Assembly (NCBI RefSeq): GCF_001083785.1
Contig: NZ_LAVL01000002.1
Location: forward strand, 1-64,000
Source: Nonomuraea sp. SBT364
GTDB taxonomy: Bacteria > Actinomycetota > Actinomycetes > Streptosporangiales > Streptosporangiaceae
Length of the DNA stretch: 64,000 nucleotides
Reading direction: 5' to 3'
Shown here: positions 48,993 to 57,402 of the stretch, in pieces
Numbering within the stretch: the stretch's first letter is position 1
How the letters are laid out: every line of letters starts with the position of its first letter
Translations under genes and position numbers: made by a program
Notes under the pieces: generated by a model
Database searches by the model: none
What the model saw: only the letters and a program-made list of their open reading frames with translations
Told to the model about the DNA's origin: nothing

Positions 48993-50188
48993 GCTGGTCG
49001 GACGGGCGGCTCACGTTCCGCCTGGACCCCGAGGACGAGATCACCGGCAGGGCCGCCGACGAGCACCCGGTCAAGCTGGCCACCAACACGTGCACGATCG
49101 CCGGCGTGCCCGGCGACGCCCACCCCGACCTGTTCGCGGTCGCCACCTGGAGCATCGTCGCCCCGTGGACGCGCCGCCGGATCACCTTCGACCGGGCCGT
49201 CTCCGCCGAGCTGGCCGAGGCGCTGCACGACGGCTGGGGGATCGACGCCGGTCCCGTCGCCGCCGAGCCGCGCCGTACGGGACGGACCCTCGCGATCTCC
49301 TACAGCGGCGGCGCCGACTCCGTGGCCGCGGCCGCGATCTACCCGGACGCGCCGTTCGTGCACTTCCGCCGGGTCTCGCACCCCCGGGTGCCGAACCGCT
49401 GGCCGCACTACCGCTCCGACGTGCTCGCCAAGCTGGCCGCGCGGACCGGCCGCGAGCTCACCACCGTCGCCTCCGACCTGGAGTTCACCCTCGCCGAGCC
49501 GAGGCCCGGTTATCCCGAGCACCACGCGGTCGCGGCCGGCGCCCTGCTGCTGGCAGACCGGCTCGACCTCGGTGGGCTGGCCTTCGGGTATGAACTCGGT
49601 TCACGCTGGCTCGGCGGCGACCGCTACCTGTTGCGCTACACGCCCGACAACCCCATGTGGGCCCCGCACGGCGCGTGGGGCCGGTTGTTCGCCGCCGCCG
49701 GTGTGCACATCGTCCTCCCGGTCGGCGGTGTGAGCGAGGCCGTCACCATGCGCCTGGCCCTGAACTCCGAACTCAAGGAACACGTGCGCTGGTGCCTCAT
49801 CGGCACCGACGGGCCCTGCCGCAACTGCGCCAAGTGCCTGTACAAGGAGATCATCCAGGCCGCCGTCGAGCGCCGCCCCCTCGACACCCCGGTCCCCGCG
49901 ACCAGCGCCAAGGCCAGGAAGTGGCTCCGGCCGCCGCCCTACGGCGGCCAGGAGATGATCGAGTACGGCCTGGCCCGCATCCCCGGCATCGAGCACACCA
50001 TGTTCGCCGGGGCCCTGGAGCACTTCGAGGCCACCGAGGAGTCGACGGGCTGGCTCGACCACTGCTACCCGCCGGCCCTGGACGAGATCCCGGAGCCGTG
50101 GCGCGCCCGGACGGCCGACTTCATGACGGCCCACGTCGGCCTCATGACCGAGGCCGAATCGCGGCGGGTGGAATCATGGGGCGCCTGA
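48983..50188 (+). CDS. PP-loop ATP pyrophosphatase family protein with QueC-like zinc site, function unknown
   Basis: 401 aa from GTG 48983 with GGAGG upstream. Residues 1-95 form a beta-rich N-terminal domain. The PP-loop SYSGGADS is at 106-113 (SGGxDS motif that binds ATP for adenylation). A cysteine cluster C271-x7-C279-x2-C282-x2-C285 (CLIGTDGPCRNCAKC) closely resembles the zinc site of QueC, the 7-cyano-7-deazaguanine synthase. The N- and C-terminal regions are unlike QueC, and no queuosine genes are nearby, so it probably adenylates a different acid or amide. It is coupled to the coiled-coil gene. Confidence 0.72.
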   Translation: MRVSWSDGRLTFRLDPEDEITGRAADEHPVKLATNTCTIAGVPGDAHPDLFAVATWSIVAPWTRRRITFDRAVSAELAEALHDGWGIDAGPVAAEPRRTGRTLAISYSGGADSVAAAAIYPDAPFVHFRRVSHPRVPNRWPHYRSDVLAKLAARTGRELTTVASDLEFTLAEPRPGYPEHHAVAAGALLLADRLDLGGLAFGYELGSRWLGGDRYLLRYTPDNPMWAPHGAWGRLFAAAGVHIVLPVGGVSEAVTMRLALNSELKEHVRWCLIGTDGPCRNCAKCLYKEIIQAAVERRPLDTPVPATSAKARKWLRPPPYGGQEMIEYGLARIPGIEHTMFAGALEHFEATEESTGWLDHCYPPALDEIPEPWRARTADFMTAHVGLMTEAESRRVESWGA

Positions 50189-50270
50189 CCCGGGCCGCCC
50201 CCGGCCTCCAGCAGGAGCGGACGCGGCACCGGCCGGGATTCGGTGTGGAACTGAGAGAGGAACGCAGCGC

Positions 50271-51113
50271 GTGAAGGTATACCTGTCCGTCGACATGGAG
50301 GGCGTGACCGGGCTGACCGACCCGGAGGAGATGCACGCCGGCGAGCGCGGCTACGAGCGCGGCTGCGAGCTGATGACCGCCGACGCCAACGCGGCGATCG
50401 ACGGGGCGTTCGCCGCCGGGGCGGGGAGCGTGCTGGTCAACGACGCGCACGGGTCCACCAAGAACCTGCGGATCGACCTGCTCGACCCGAGGGCCAGCCT
50501 GATCCGGGGCCCGGGGAAGGCGCAGCGCATGGCCCAGGGCCTGGACGGCTCGTTCGGCGCCGCCTGCTTCGTGGGCTACCACGCGCGGGCCGGGGTGGCG
50601 GACGGCGTGCTCAACCACACGTGGATGGGCAAGGAGATCCAGAACGTGTACCTCAACGGCGAGGTGTGCGGCGAGACCCGGGTGGTGGCGGCGTGCGCCG
50701 GCTATCACGGCGTCCCGGTCGTGCTGGTGACCGGTGACGAGGCCGTGGGCGAGGAGGCGCGCGAACTGCTCGGCGACGTGGAGACGGTGGCGGTCAAGAA
50801 GGGGATCGGGAAGTTCTCGGCCGAGTTGCTGCCGCCGAGCGTTGCCCAGCAGCGCATCCGTGAGGCGACGGTCAGGGCGCTCAACCGGTTGACCGACTTC
50901 ACGCCCTACAGCATGGCGGCGCCGTACACGCTGGGGGTGGAGTGGAACTCCACCGCCATCGCGGCGGCCGTGGCGCTGGTTCCCGGGGTGAAGACCGTGG
51001 GGCCGAGGCACACGGAGTTCACCACGGACGACTTCACCCAGATCATGGCCCTGTTCGGCATTTTGGCCACCATCGGCGGCCAGGTCGCCTGCGGCAGCGG
51101 CCCGTACGGCTGA
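50271..51113 (+). CDS. M55 family zinc D-aminopeptidase (DppA-like)
   Basis: 280 aa from GTG 50271 (GAGAGAGGAACG upstream). The zinc ligands of DppA-type enzymes are visible: Asp and Glu in SVDMEG (residues 8, 10), His in NDAHGST, His in VGYHARAG and His in LNHTWMG. These cytoplasmic decameric peptidases cleave D-amino-acid peptides such as D-Ala-D-Ala, so a role in cell-wall peptide recycling or detoxification is likely. It is followed by an amine oxidase gene in the same direction. Confidence 0.9.
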   Translation: MKVYLSVDMEGVTGLTDPEEMHAGERGYERGCELMTADANAAIDGAFAAGAGSVLVNDAHGSTKNLRIDLLDPRASLIRGPGKAQRMAQGLDGSFGAACFVGYHARAGVADGVLNHTWMGKEIQNVYLNGEVCGETRVVAACAGYHGVPVVLVTGDEAVGEEARELLGDVETVAVKKGIGKFSAELLPPSVAQQRIREATVRALNRLTDFTPYSMAAPYTLGVEWNSTAIAAAVALVPGVKTVGPRHTEFTTDDFTQIMALFGILATIGGQVACGSGPYG

Positions 51114-51169
51114 TCGCGGGGACGACGGGACGAAGGCGGGAAGTGGCGGCGTGGTGAGGGCGAGGTGAG

Positions 51170-52720
51170 ATGGACGGCGCGAGGCTGACCAGGCGCGGGC
51201 TGCTGGTCGGGATCGGGGCGGCCGGCGGCGCCGGGGCCATGTACGCGGCGATGGGGGCGCTGGGCCTGGCGCCCGGGGAGCAGGACAAGGCGTTCACGCC
51301 GCCCCGCAAGGGGGACTTCTCGCTCCAGGGCCGGGCCGCGGCCAAGGTGGTGATCCTGGGCGCGGGCGTCGCCGGGCTGGTGGCCGCGTACGAGCTGGGG
51401 AAGGCCGGCTACGACTGCACGCTGCTGGAGGCCAGGGCCGAGGCGGGCGGCCGGAACCTGACGCTCAGGGGCGGCGACCGGCTGACCGAGCTGAACGGGC
51501 CCGCCCAGGCGGTGACGTTCGGCCAGGGGAGTTACTTCAACGCCGGGCCCGCCCGGATCGCGCCGTGGATGGTCACCCTGGACTACTGCCGCGAGCTGGG
51601 CATCCCGATCGAGACGTTCGTCAACCGCAGCGCGCAGGCGTACGTGCACACCAACGGGCGGACGATGCGGTCCGGCACCGCCCGAGCCGACATGTACGGA
51701 TATATCGCCGAACTGCTCGCCAAAGCCACGAATGCCGGGGCGCTCAACCGGAAGGTGACCAAGGGCGACCAGGAGGTGCTGCTCGACTTCCTGCGGCGGT
51801 TCGGCGATCTGGGACCGCGGCTGGAGTACGAAGGCTCCGGCAGGCGCGGTTTCGTGAAATATCCGACGCTCGACGCCGGCACCCCCCTCACCCCGCCCGG
51901 CACCCTGCACCAGGTCCTCGCCGCCGGCACCGGCCGGGCCATCACCAACGACTTCGGCTACGACCAGGCCACCCCCATGTTCCAGCCGGTCGGCGGCATG
52001 GACGCCATCGTGAACCGGCTCGTCGAGGCCGTCGGCGCGGACCGCATCACCACCGGCGCCCGCGTCACCGGCATCACCGACCAGGCCGACGGCGTCGAGG
52101 TCAGCTGGGACGGCGGCCGGATCAAGGCCGACTACTGCGTCGCCACCCTCCCGCCGCACCTGCTGGCCAAGATCCCGCACAACCTCGGCGAGCCCGTCAC
52201 CGCCGCGCTCAGGCGGCCCGTCCCGGTGGCCGCCGGCAAGATCGGCCTGGAGTACGGCAGCCGCTGGTGGGAGACGGACGACCGGATCTACGGCGGTGTC
52301 ACCGAGACCGACCTGGACATCACCCACATCTGGTACCCGTCGCACGACTACCACGCCGAGCGCGGCATCGTGGTCGGCTACTACAACACCGACCAGCACG
52401 CCGAGCTCTACGGCGCGCTCACGCCGGAGGACCGCAGGCGCCGCGCGCTCACCCAGGGCAAGAAGATCCACGGCGAGAAGTACCGCACCGGCGTGCTCTC
52501 CAGCGTCTCCATCGCCTGGGAACGCCAGGAGCACATCCAGGGCGGCTGGGTGCGCTGGCCCGACTTTGATTCGTCCTTCACTCTTCTGCAACGCCCCGCC
52601 GGAAGGGTGTACTTCGCGGGCGACTGGCTCACCCGGCTGATCGCCTGGCAGGCGGGGGCCATGGAGTCGGCCCGCGGCGCCGTCACGCAACTGCACCAAC
52701 GGGTGTTGCGGTCACCGTGA
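51170..52720 (+). CDS. Tat-exported flavin monoamine/L-amino-acid oxidase
   Basis: 516 aa. A twin-arginine signal (LTRRGLLVGIGAAGG) predicts export of the folded flavoprotein. The dinucleotide-binding motif VILGAGVAGLVAAYEL begins near residue 60. The GG doublet (AEAGGRNLT) and the C-terminal YFAGDWLTRLIAWQAGAMESARGAV close the FAD site, as in L-amino-acid and monoamine oxidases. The product set would be a keto acid or aldehyde, ammonia and H2O2. Directly after the D-aminopeptidase, so the pair could process released amino acids, though one acts inside and the other outside. Confidence 0.88.
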   Translation: MDGARLTRRGLLVGIGAAGGAGAMYAAMGALGLAPGEQDKAFTPPRKGDFSLQGRAAAKVVILGAGVAGLVAAYELGKAGYDCTLLEARAEAGGRNLTLRGGDRLTELNGPAQAVTFGQGSYFNAGPARIAPWMVTLDYCRELGIPIETFVNRSAQAYVHTNGRTMRSGTARADMYGYIAELLAKATNAGALNRKVTKGDQEVLLDFLRRFGDLGPRLEYEGSGRRGFVKYPTLDAGTPLTPPGTLHQVLAAGTGRAITNDFGYDQATPMFQPVGGMDAIVNRLVEAVGADRITTGARVTGITDQADGVEVSWDGGRIKADYCVATLPPHLLAKIPHNLGEPVTAALRRPVPVAAGKIGLEYGSRWWETDDRIYGGVTETDLDITHIWYPSHDYHAERGIVVGYYNTDQHAELYGALTPEDRRRRALTQGKKIHGEKYRTGVLSSVSIAWERQEHIQGGWVRWPDFDSSFTLLQRPAGRVYFAGDWLTRLIAWQAGAMESARGAVTQLHQRVLRSP

Positions 52721-52781
52721 CGTCGCGTGCTACTCCCCGGACCGGCGTAAGGTCCTGGGAGAGCGAGGCGAGGAGTTGGGG

Positions 52782-53294
52782 ATGACGTTGCACTGGGTGC
52801 CTGCCGCCGACCGGCCCGACCTGCTGGCCGAGCCGGTCGCGCGGGCCGCGGCGGAGGTCGGCGGGGTGCTGGTGGCCGAGATCGACCCGGAGCTGGCCGA
52901 CACCGCGGCGTTCTGCGAACGCTACGGCGTCACGCTGGACGAGTCGGCCAACTGCGTGGTGGTCGCCGCCAAACGCGGCGGTGAGGTCCGCTACGCGGCG
53001 TGCATGGTGCTCGCGACGATGCGGGTGGACGTGAACGGCGTGGTGCGCAAGCACCTCGACGCGCGAAAGGCGAGCTTCGCCCCGATGGCCGAGGCGGTGG
53101 AGCTCACCGGGATGGAGTACGGCGGCATCACCCCGCTCGGACTGCCCGACGGCTGGCCGATCCTGGTGGACGTCAACGTGGCCGAGCACCCCCGGGTGGT
53201 CATCGGCGCGGGCGTCAGGGGGGCCAAGCTCGCCGTCTCCGGAACCGCCCTGACCGGGCTCAAGCACGCCGAAGTGCTCCCGCTGGCCGGCTGA
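52782..53294 (+). CDS. YbaK/EbsC family (prolyl-tRNA editing-like) protein
   Basis: 170 aa from ATG 52782 (GAGGAG 9-10 bases upstream). The fold pattern fits the YbaK/ProX editing domain: ANCVVVAAKRGGEVRYAACMV, the lysine-containing RKHLDARKASFAPM and GGITPLGLPDGWPILVD (shown in parts). Such proteins hydrolyse mis-charged aminoacyl-tRNAs (Cys-tRNA-Pro or Ala-tRNA-Pro). Which substrate this one uses is open. Stands alone between the oxidase and the kinase cluster. Confidence 0.85.
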   Translation: MTLHWVPAADRPDLLAEPVARAAAEVGGVLVAEIDPELADTAAFCERYGVTLDESANCVVVAAKRGGEVRYAACMVLATMRVDVNGVVRKHLDARKASFAPMAEAVELTGMEYGGITPLGLPDGWPILVDVNVAEHPRVVIGAGVRGAKLAVSGTALTGLKHAEVLPLAG

Positions 53295-53426
53295 CAGGGC
53301 ACCGTAGCCAATTCGAGACCGTTGATTGGGAAACCGATGGGGCCTTTCTGGACGTTGTACGAGTGGGAATGTGGCCTCATGGTTCATCTCGTGGGCGGGG
53401 ATTAAGCCGGTATGGTGCTTCATGCC

Positions 53427-55556
53427 ATGAACGATGACCGACTCGGCCCTTACCGGCTGCTCAGGCGGCTCGGCGAGGGCGGAATGGGCGTGGTCCACCT
53501 CGCCACCGACCCTCAGGGGCGACAGGTGGCGGTCAAAGTCCTGCGCTCGGAGGTCGCCGGTGACGAGGTCGCCAGGCGACGGCTCGCGCGCGAGGTCGAG
53601 ACGATGCGCCGGGTGCGCAGCTCCTACATCGCCGAGGTGCTCGACGCCGACGTGACCGGCCACCGGCCGTACATCGTCACGCGCTACGTGCCCGGCCGTC
53701 CGCTCGACGAGATCGTCAAGAACGACGGGCCGCTCGACCTGCCCGCGCTGCTCAAGATCGGCTACGGGGTGGCCGCCGCGCTGGCCGCCGTGCACTCGGT
53801 GGGCGTCATCCACCGCGACCTCAAGCCGGGCAACGTGCTGATCCTCGACGGTGAGCCGGTGCTGATCGACTTCGGCATCGCGCAGGCGGTCGACGCGACC
53901 CGGCTGACCCAGACGGGCATGTTCATCGGCACGCCCGGCTACCTGGCGCCGGAGATCATCGAGGGCCAGGAGGCCGGGCCCGAGGTCGACATCCACGCCT
54001 GGGCCGGCACCCTGCTCTACGCCGGCACCGGCCAGCCGCCCTTCGGCAAGGGCACGCTGGAGATGGTCTTCTACAACATCACCGCGGGCAAGGCCGACGT
54101 CAGCGCCGCCCCGAAGGCGATCCAGCCGCTGCTCAAGGCCGCCTTCCAGCGCAATCCCGCCAAGCGGCCCAAGGCCGCCGAGCTGGCCGAGCAGACCGCG
54201 CGCATGATGCCCAAACCGGCCGGCGGCGCGCCCGACCAGATCTCCACCGTGCCGCGCCCCGACGGGCCGCCGCAGACCGGCGAGCACCTGCCGCCGCGCG
54301 ACCCGTCCCTCACCCCGCCGTTCGCCGACCGCCCCCTTCACGGCACCGGCCACCAGGACAAGCCGGCGGCACCGCCGTACGGGACGGGGCCGCAGGGGGT
54401 GCCCGCCGGGCCGCCGTACGGGACGGGGCCGCAGGGGGTGCCGACCGGGCCGCCGTACGGGACGGGGCCGCAGGACGCGCGCCCGTACGGGAACGACGTG
54501 GCCGCCCACGGGCAGGAGCGGCGTCCCCAGGACCGGCAGGACGTGCCGGTGGCGGGCGACAGGCAGCCGTGGGAGGCTGCCACGCCGCCCATGACGCCGC
54601 GCCACCTCGTCGACGGCCGCCCGCCGCCCGTCCCGCCGCAGGGCACCGACCAGCAGTACGTGTCGCTGCTGCCCGGGCAGGGCGACCCGTGGCCGACCCG
54701 CCGGGTGAGCCCGGAGGAGCTGCGGCAGATGCAGCGCGAGGCGGGCCGGCAGAGCCTGCCGTGGAGCCAGGCCCCGGCGGCCCAGCCGTCCGAGGGCGAG
54801 GTGCCGACCCGGCGGGTGCGTCCCGAGGCGCCCGACTACGGCCGCGGCGCCCCGGTGCCGCCGCCGCCCTACATCCCGGCGCAGGGCCAGTTCCCGCCCG
54901 AGCCGCAGACCAGGCGCGAGCCGTTCATCCCGGGCGCGATCCCGGGGCAGCCGCTCAAGCAGTCGGCCGCCTACGCCGTGGCGGGCGCGATGCTGCTGGT
55001 CATCATGATCGTGCTGGCCGCGCTGGCGCCGGTGCTGGTGGCCGTGGTGGCGGTGCCGATCGTGGTGCTGCTGCGCGCCGCCGACCTGGCCCAGCCGTCG
55101 CTGACCGTGCGCCGCCCGAGCAGCGCGGCGGCGCTCGACGTGATCCGGGTGTTCGCCTTCCCGCAGGCGCTGGCCAAGTCGGTGGGCATCACGCTCGCGC
55201 TGGTTCTTTACGCTCTCATTCTCGGGTTGCCCGTTACGCTCCTGCTCACCGTGGTAGTCAAGATGGATCCGAACAACGCGCTGGCCTGGGGGGCGGCAGT
55301 GGCGCTGTGGACCGTCTGCGCCGGCCCCGGGGTGGAGGGCCCCGGCAGGCAGATGCGCAGGACGCTCTCTTCGCTCGTACCCTCGAGGACAGCGGCGATG
55401 GTGATGGCAGGAGTTCTCGCGGCAGGGGCCGCGCTCTCCCTCATCCTCGCTTACGGCACATACGGGAACGACGCTAGGGAGGCCATATGGGGGCCGGTCG
55501 ACGTCGAGTCCGCGGTGACACTGCTCGACAAGCTGAAGGGGGACGACGACGGATGA
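53427..55556 (+). CDS. membrane-anchored serine/threonine protein kinase 1
   Basis: 709 aa from ATG 53427; ATG 53412 in frame is possible and neither has a strong ribosome binding site. The N-terminal 265 residues are a Hanks-type kinase: LGEGGMGVVH glycine loop, VAVKVL lysine, HRDLKPGN catalytic loop, DFGIA, GTPGYLAPE. Then a 240-residue Pro/Gln/Gly-rich cytoplasmic linker including three PYGTGPQ repeats, followed by several hydrophobic helices up to the end. There is no PASTA domain. The kinase resembles the next two genes, and the three are a tandem duplication. Target unknown. Confidence 0.9.
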   Translation: MNDDRLGPYRLLRRLGEGGMGVVHLATDPQGRQVAVKVLRSEVAGDEVARRRLAREVETMRRVRSSYIAEVLDADVTGHRPYIVTRYVPGRPLDEIVKNDGPLDLPALLKIGYGVAAALAAVHSVGVIHRDLKPGNVLILDGEPVLIDFGIAQAVDATRLTQTGMFIGTPGYLAPEIIEGQEAGPEVDIHAWAGTLLYAGTGQPPFGKGTLEMVFYNITAGKADVSAAPKAIQPLLKAAFQRNPAKRPKAAELAEQTARMMPKPAGGAPDQISTVPRPDGPPQTGEHLPPRDPSLTPPFADRPLHGTGHQDKPAAPPYGTGPQGVPAGPPYGTGPQGVPTGPPYGTGPQDARPYGNDVAAHGQERRPQDRQDVPVAGDRQPWEAATPPMTPRHLVDGRPPPVPPQGTDQQYVSLLPGQGDPWPTRRVSPEELRQMQREAGRQSLPWSQAPAAQPSEGEVPTRRVRPEAPDYGRGAPVPPPPYIPAQGQFPPEPQTRREPFIPGAIPGQPLKQSAAYAVAGAMLLVIMIVLAALAPVLVAVVAVPIVVLLRAADLAQPSLTVRRPSSAAALDVIRVFAFPQALAKSVGITLALVLYALILGLPVTLLLTVVVKMDPNNALAWGAAVALWTVCAGPGVEGPGRQMRRTLSSLVPSRTAAMVMAGVLAAGAALSLILAYGTYGNDAREAIWGPVDVESAVTLLDKLKGDDDG
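54372..54473 (+). repeat. 39-bp tandem repeat (2.6 copies) in kinase 1 linker
   Basis: Units at 54372-54410 and 54411-54449 and a partial unit at 54450-54473 are almost identical and encode PPYGTGPQGVPAG. The near-perfect DNA identity indicates recent expansion. Confidence 0.85.
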
Positions 55557-55572
55557 CGCGGGGAAGGTGGCG

Positions 55573-57366
55573 ATGAGCACGGGCAACACCCAGACGCCAG
55601 AGCGGCTCGGCCCCTACCGGCTGGTCAGGAGGATCGGCGAGGGCGGCATGGGGGTTGTCCACCTCGGCCTCGACACCGACGGCCGCGAGGTCGCCGTCAA
55701 GGTCCTGCATCCGCACGTGGCCGCCGACCTCAAGGCCCGCGACCGGCTGACCCGCGAGGTCGAGACGATGCGCCGGGTGCGCAGCCCGTACGTGGCCGAG
55801 GTGCTCGACGCCGAGCTCGTCGGCGGCCAGCCGTACGTGGTCACCCGGTTCGCCCCGGGCCGCACGCTGGAGGAGACCGTGCTGGCCGAGGGCGCGCTGG
55901 AGGCGCGTCAGATCATCAAGCTGGCCCAGGGCCTGTGCCAGGCGCTGGTGGCCATCCACGCCGCCGACGTGATCCACCGCGACTTCAAGCCGTCCAACGT
56001 CATGCTGGTCGGCGACGAGCCGCTGGTGATCGACTTCGGCATCGCCCACCTGGTCAACGCCACCCGGCTGACGCAGACCGGGATGTTCGTCGGCACGCCG
56101 GGCTACCTGGCGCCGGAGATCATCCGCGACTCCGAGATCACCCAGAAGGCCGACGTGCACTCGCTGGCCTCGACGGTGTTCTTCGCGGCGGTCGGCGGGC
56201 CGCCGTTCGGCACGGGCACGTTCGAGGCGGTCTGCTTCAACATCATGGAAGGCCGGGCGCAGCTCGACAAGGCGCCCGCGTGGCTGCGTGGCTGGCTGAG
56301 CCGGGCGCTCCAGGTGGAGCCGGAGGCCAGGCCCGACGCCCGCGAGCTGCTCAAGATGGCCAAGGCGCTGGACCCGTCGGTGACGACGTTCCACGAGACG
56401 CCGCCCGAGGCGCCGAGCCGCAGCAAGCGGCTGTTCAACCGCACACGCGTCATGGAGTCCTTCTCCGACCTGCTGCCGCCGGTCGACTACGACCGCCGCC
56501 CGCCCGCGCGTGAGGCGCCGCGGCCGGCGCGCGAGGAGAAGCCGCCGCCCTACGTCCCGGCACCGATGACGGCCAGGCCGCCGGCCGCGCCCCGGCCCGA
56601 CCAGCGGGTCGCGGGTTATCCCGCGCCGCCGCAGACCCGGCCGTCGGCCCAGCCGCAGGCCAGGCCCTACACGCCGCCGCCGCAGCCGAGACCGGCCGAG
56701 CGCAAGCGCTATCTCGTCGGCAGCCAGTTCGTCGGGCTGCTGCTGATGGTCTCGCTGGTCGCGCTGGCCGTGATGATGCCGGTCGTCGTGAGCATGGTGG
56801 CGATCGTGCTGGCGCTGGTGTTCCGGATGGGCGAATACCTGTTCGGCGACATGGTCAAGCGCCGCCAGGTGCGCGGCAGCAGCGCGGCCGACCCGCTGCT
56901 GGTGCTGGTCGGCACGCCGTGGGCACTGGTCAAGGCCGCGCTGGTGAGCGTGGCGCAGGTGCCGTTGTCGATCCTGTTCGGCGTGTGCGTGTGGGGGGTG
57001 CTGCGCTGGGGCGGCGGGATGGGCGTCAACGAGGCCGCCGCCTACGCCGCCGGGGCGTTCACCGCCGGGCTGTTCCTGCTGCCGGGCGGCGGGGCGCCGC
57101 GCAAGGCGGTCACCCGTACGCTGACCGCGACCCTGCGCTCGCCGGGCGCCGCCCTGGTCGCGACCGTGGCCGTGGGCACGCTGGCGCTGTTCGCGGTGAT
57201 GTTCGCGCTGGGCCAGGACCCCTCATGGGAGCCGTGGCGGGCGCCCGAGACGGTGATCAGGGAGCTGACCGACCGCGCCCAGGACAGTGCGATGAGCCTC
57301 ATCACGGGGTTGATCAACGATCTGCTGAAGGATCTGGGGCTGGGCTTCCTGTCACCCTGGTCGTGA
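55573..57366 (+). CDS. membrane-anchored serine/threonine protein kinase 2
   Basis: 597 aa from ATG 55573 (GGGAAGG upstream). Kinase motifs are complete: IGEGGMGVVH, VAVKVL, HRDFKPSN (Phe in place of the usual Leu), DFGIAH, GTPGYLAPE. The linker at 300-375 is Pro/Arg-rich, and the C-terminus has multiple membrane helices in the same order as kinase 1 (VGLLLMVSLVALAVMMPVVV and later segments). 16 bases after kinase 1, so they are co-transcribed. ETMRRVRSPYVAEVLDAEL is nearly the same as in kinases 1 and 3, showing common origin. Confidence 0.9.
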   Translation: MSTGNTQTPERLGPYRLVRRIGEGGMGVVHLGLDTDGREVAVKVLHPHVAADLKARDRLTREVETMRRVRSPYVAEVLDAELVGGQPYVVTRFAPGRTLEETVLAEGALEARQIIKLAQGLCQALVAIHAADVIHRDFKPSNVMLVGDEPLVIDFGIAHLVNATRLTQTGMFVGTPGYLAPEIIRDSEITQKADVHSLASTVFFAAVGGPPFGTGTFEAVCFNIMEGRAQLDKAPAWLRGWLSRALQVEPEARPDARELLKMAKALDPSVTTFHETPPEAPSRSKRLFNRTRVMESFSDLLPPVDYDRRPPAREAPRPAREEKPPPYVPAPMTARPPAAPRPDQRVAGYPAPPQTRPSAQPQARPYTPPPQPRPAERKRYLVGSQFVGLLLMVSLVALAVMMPVVVSMVAIVLALVFRMGEYLFGDMVKRRQVRGSSAADPLLVLVGTPWALVKAALVSVAQVPLSILFGVCVWGVLRWGGGMGVNEAAAYAAGAFTAGLFLLPGGGAPRKAVTRTLTATLRSPGAALVATVAVGTLALFAVMFALGQDPSWEPWRAPETVIRELTDRAQDSAMSLITGLINDLLKDLGLGFLSPWS

Positions 57367-57402
57367 GTGTCTCCGGGACCGGCCGGGGGGAAAGTAGGGG
57401 GT

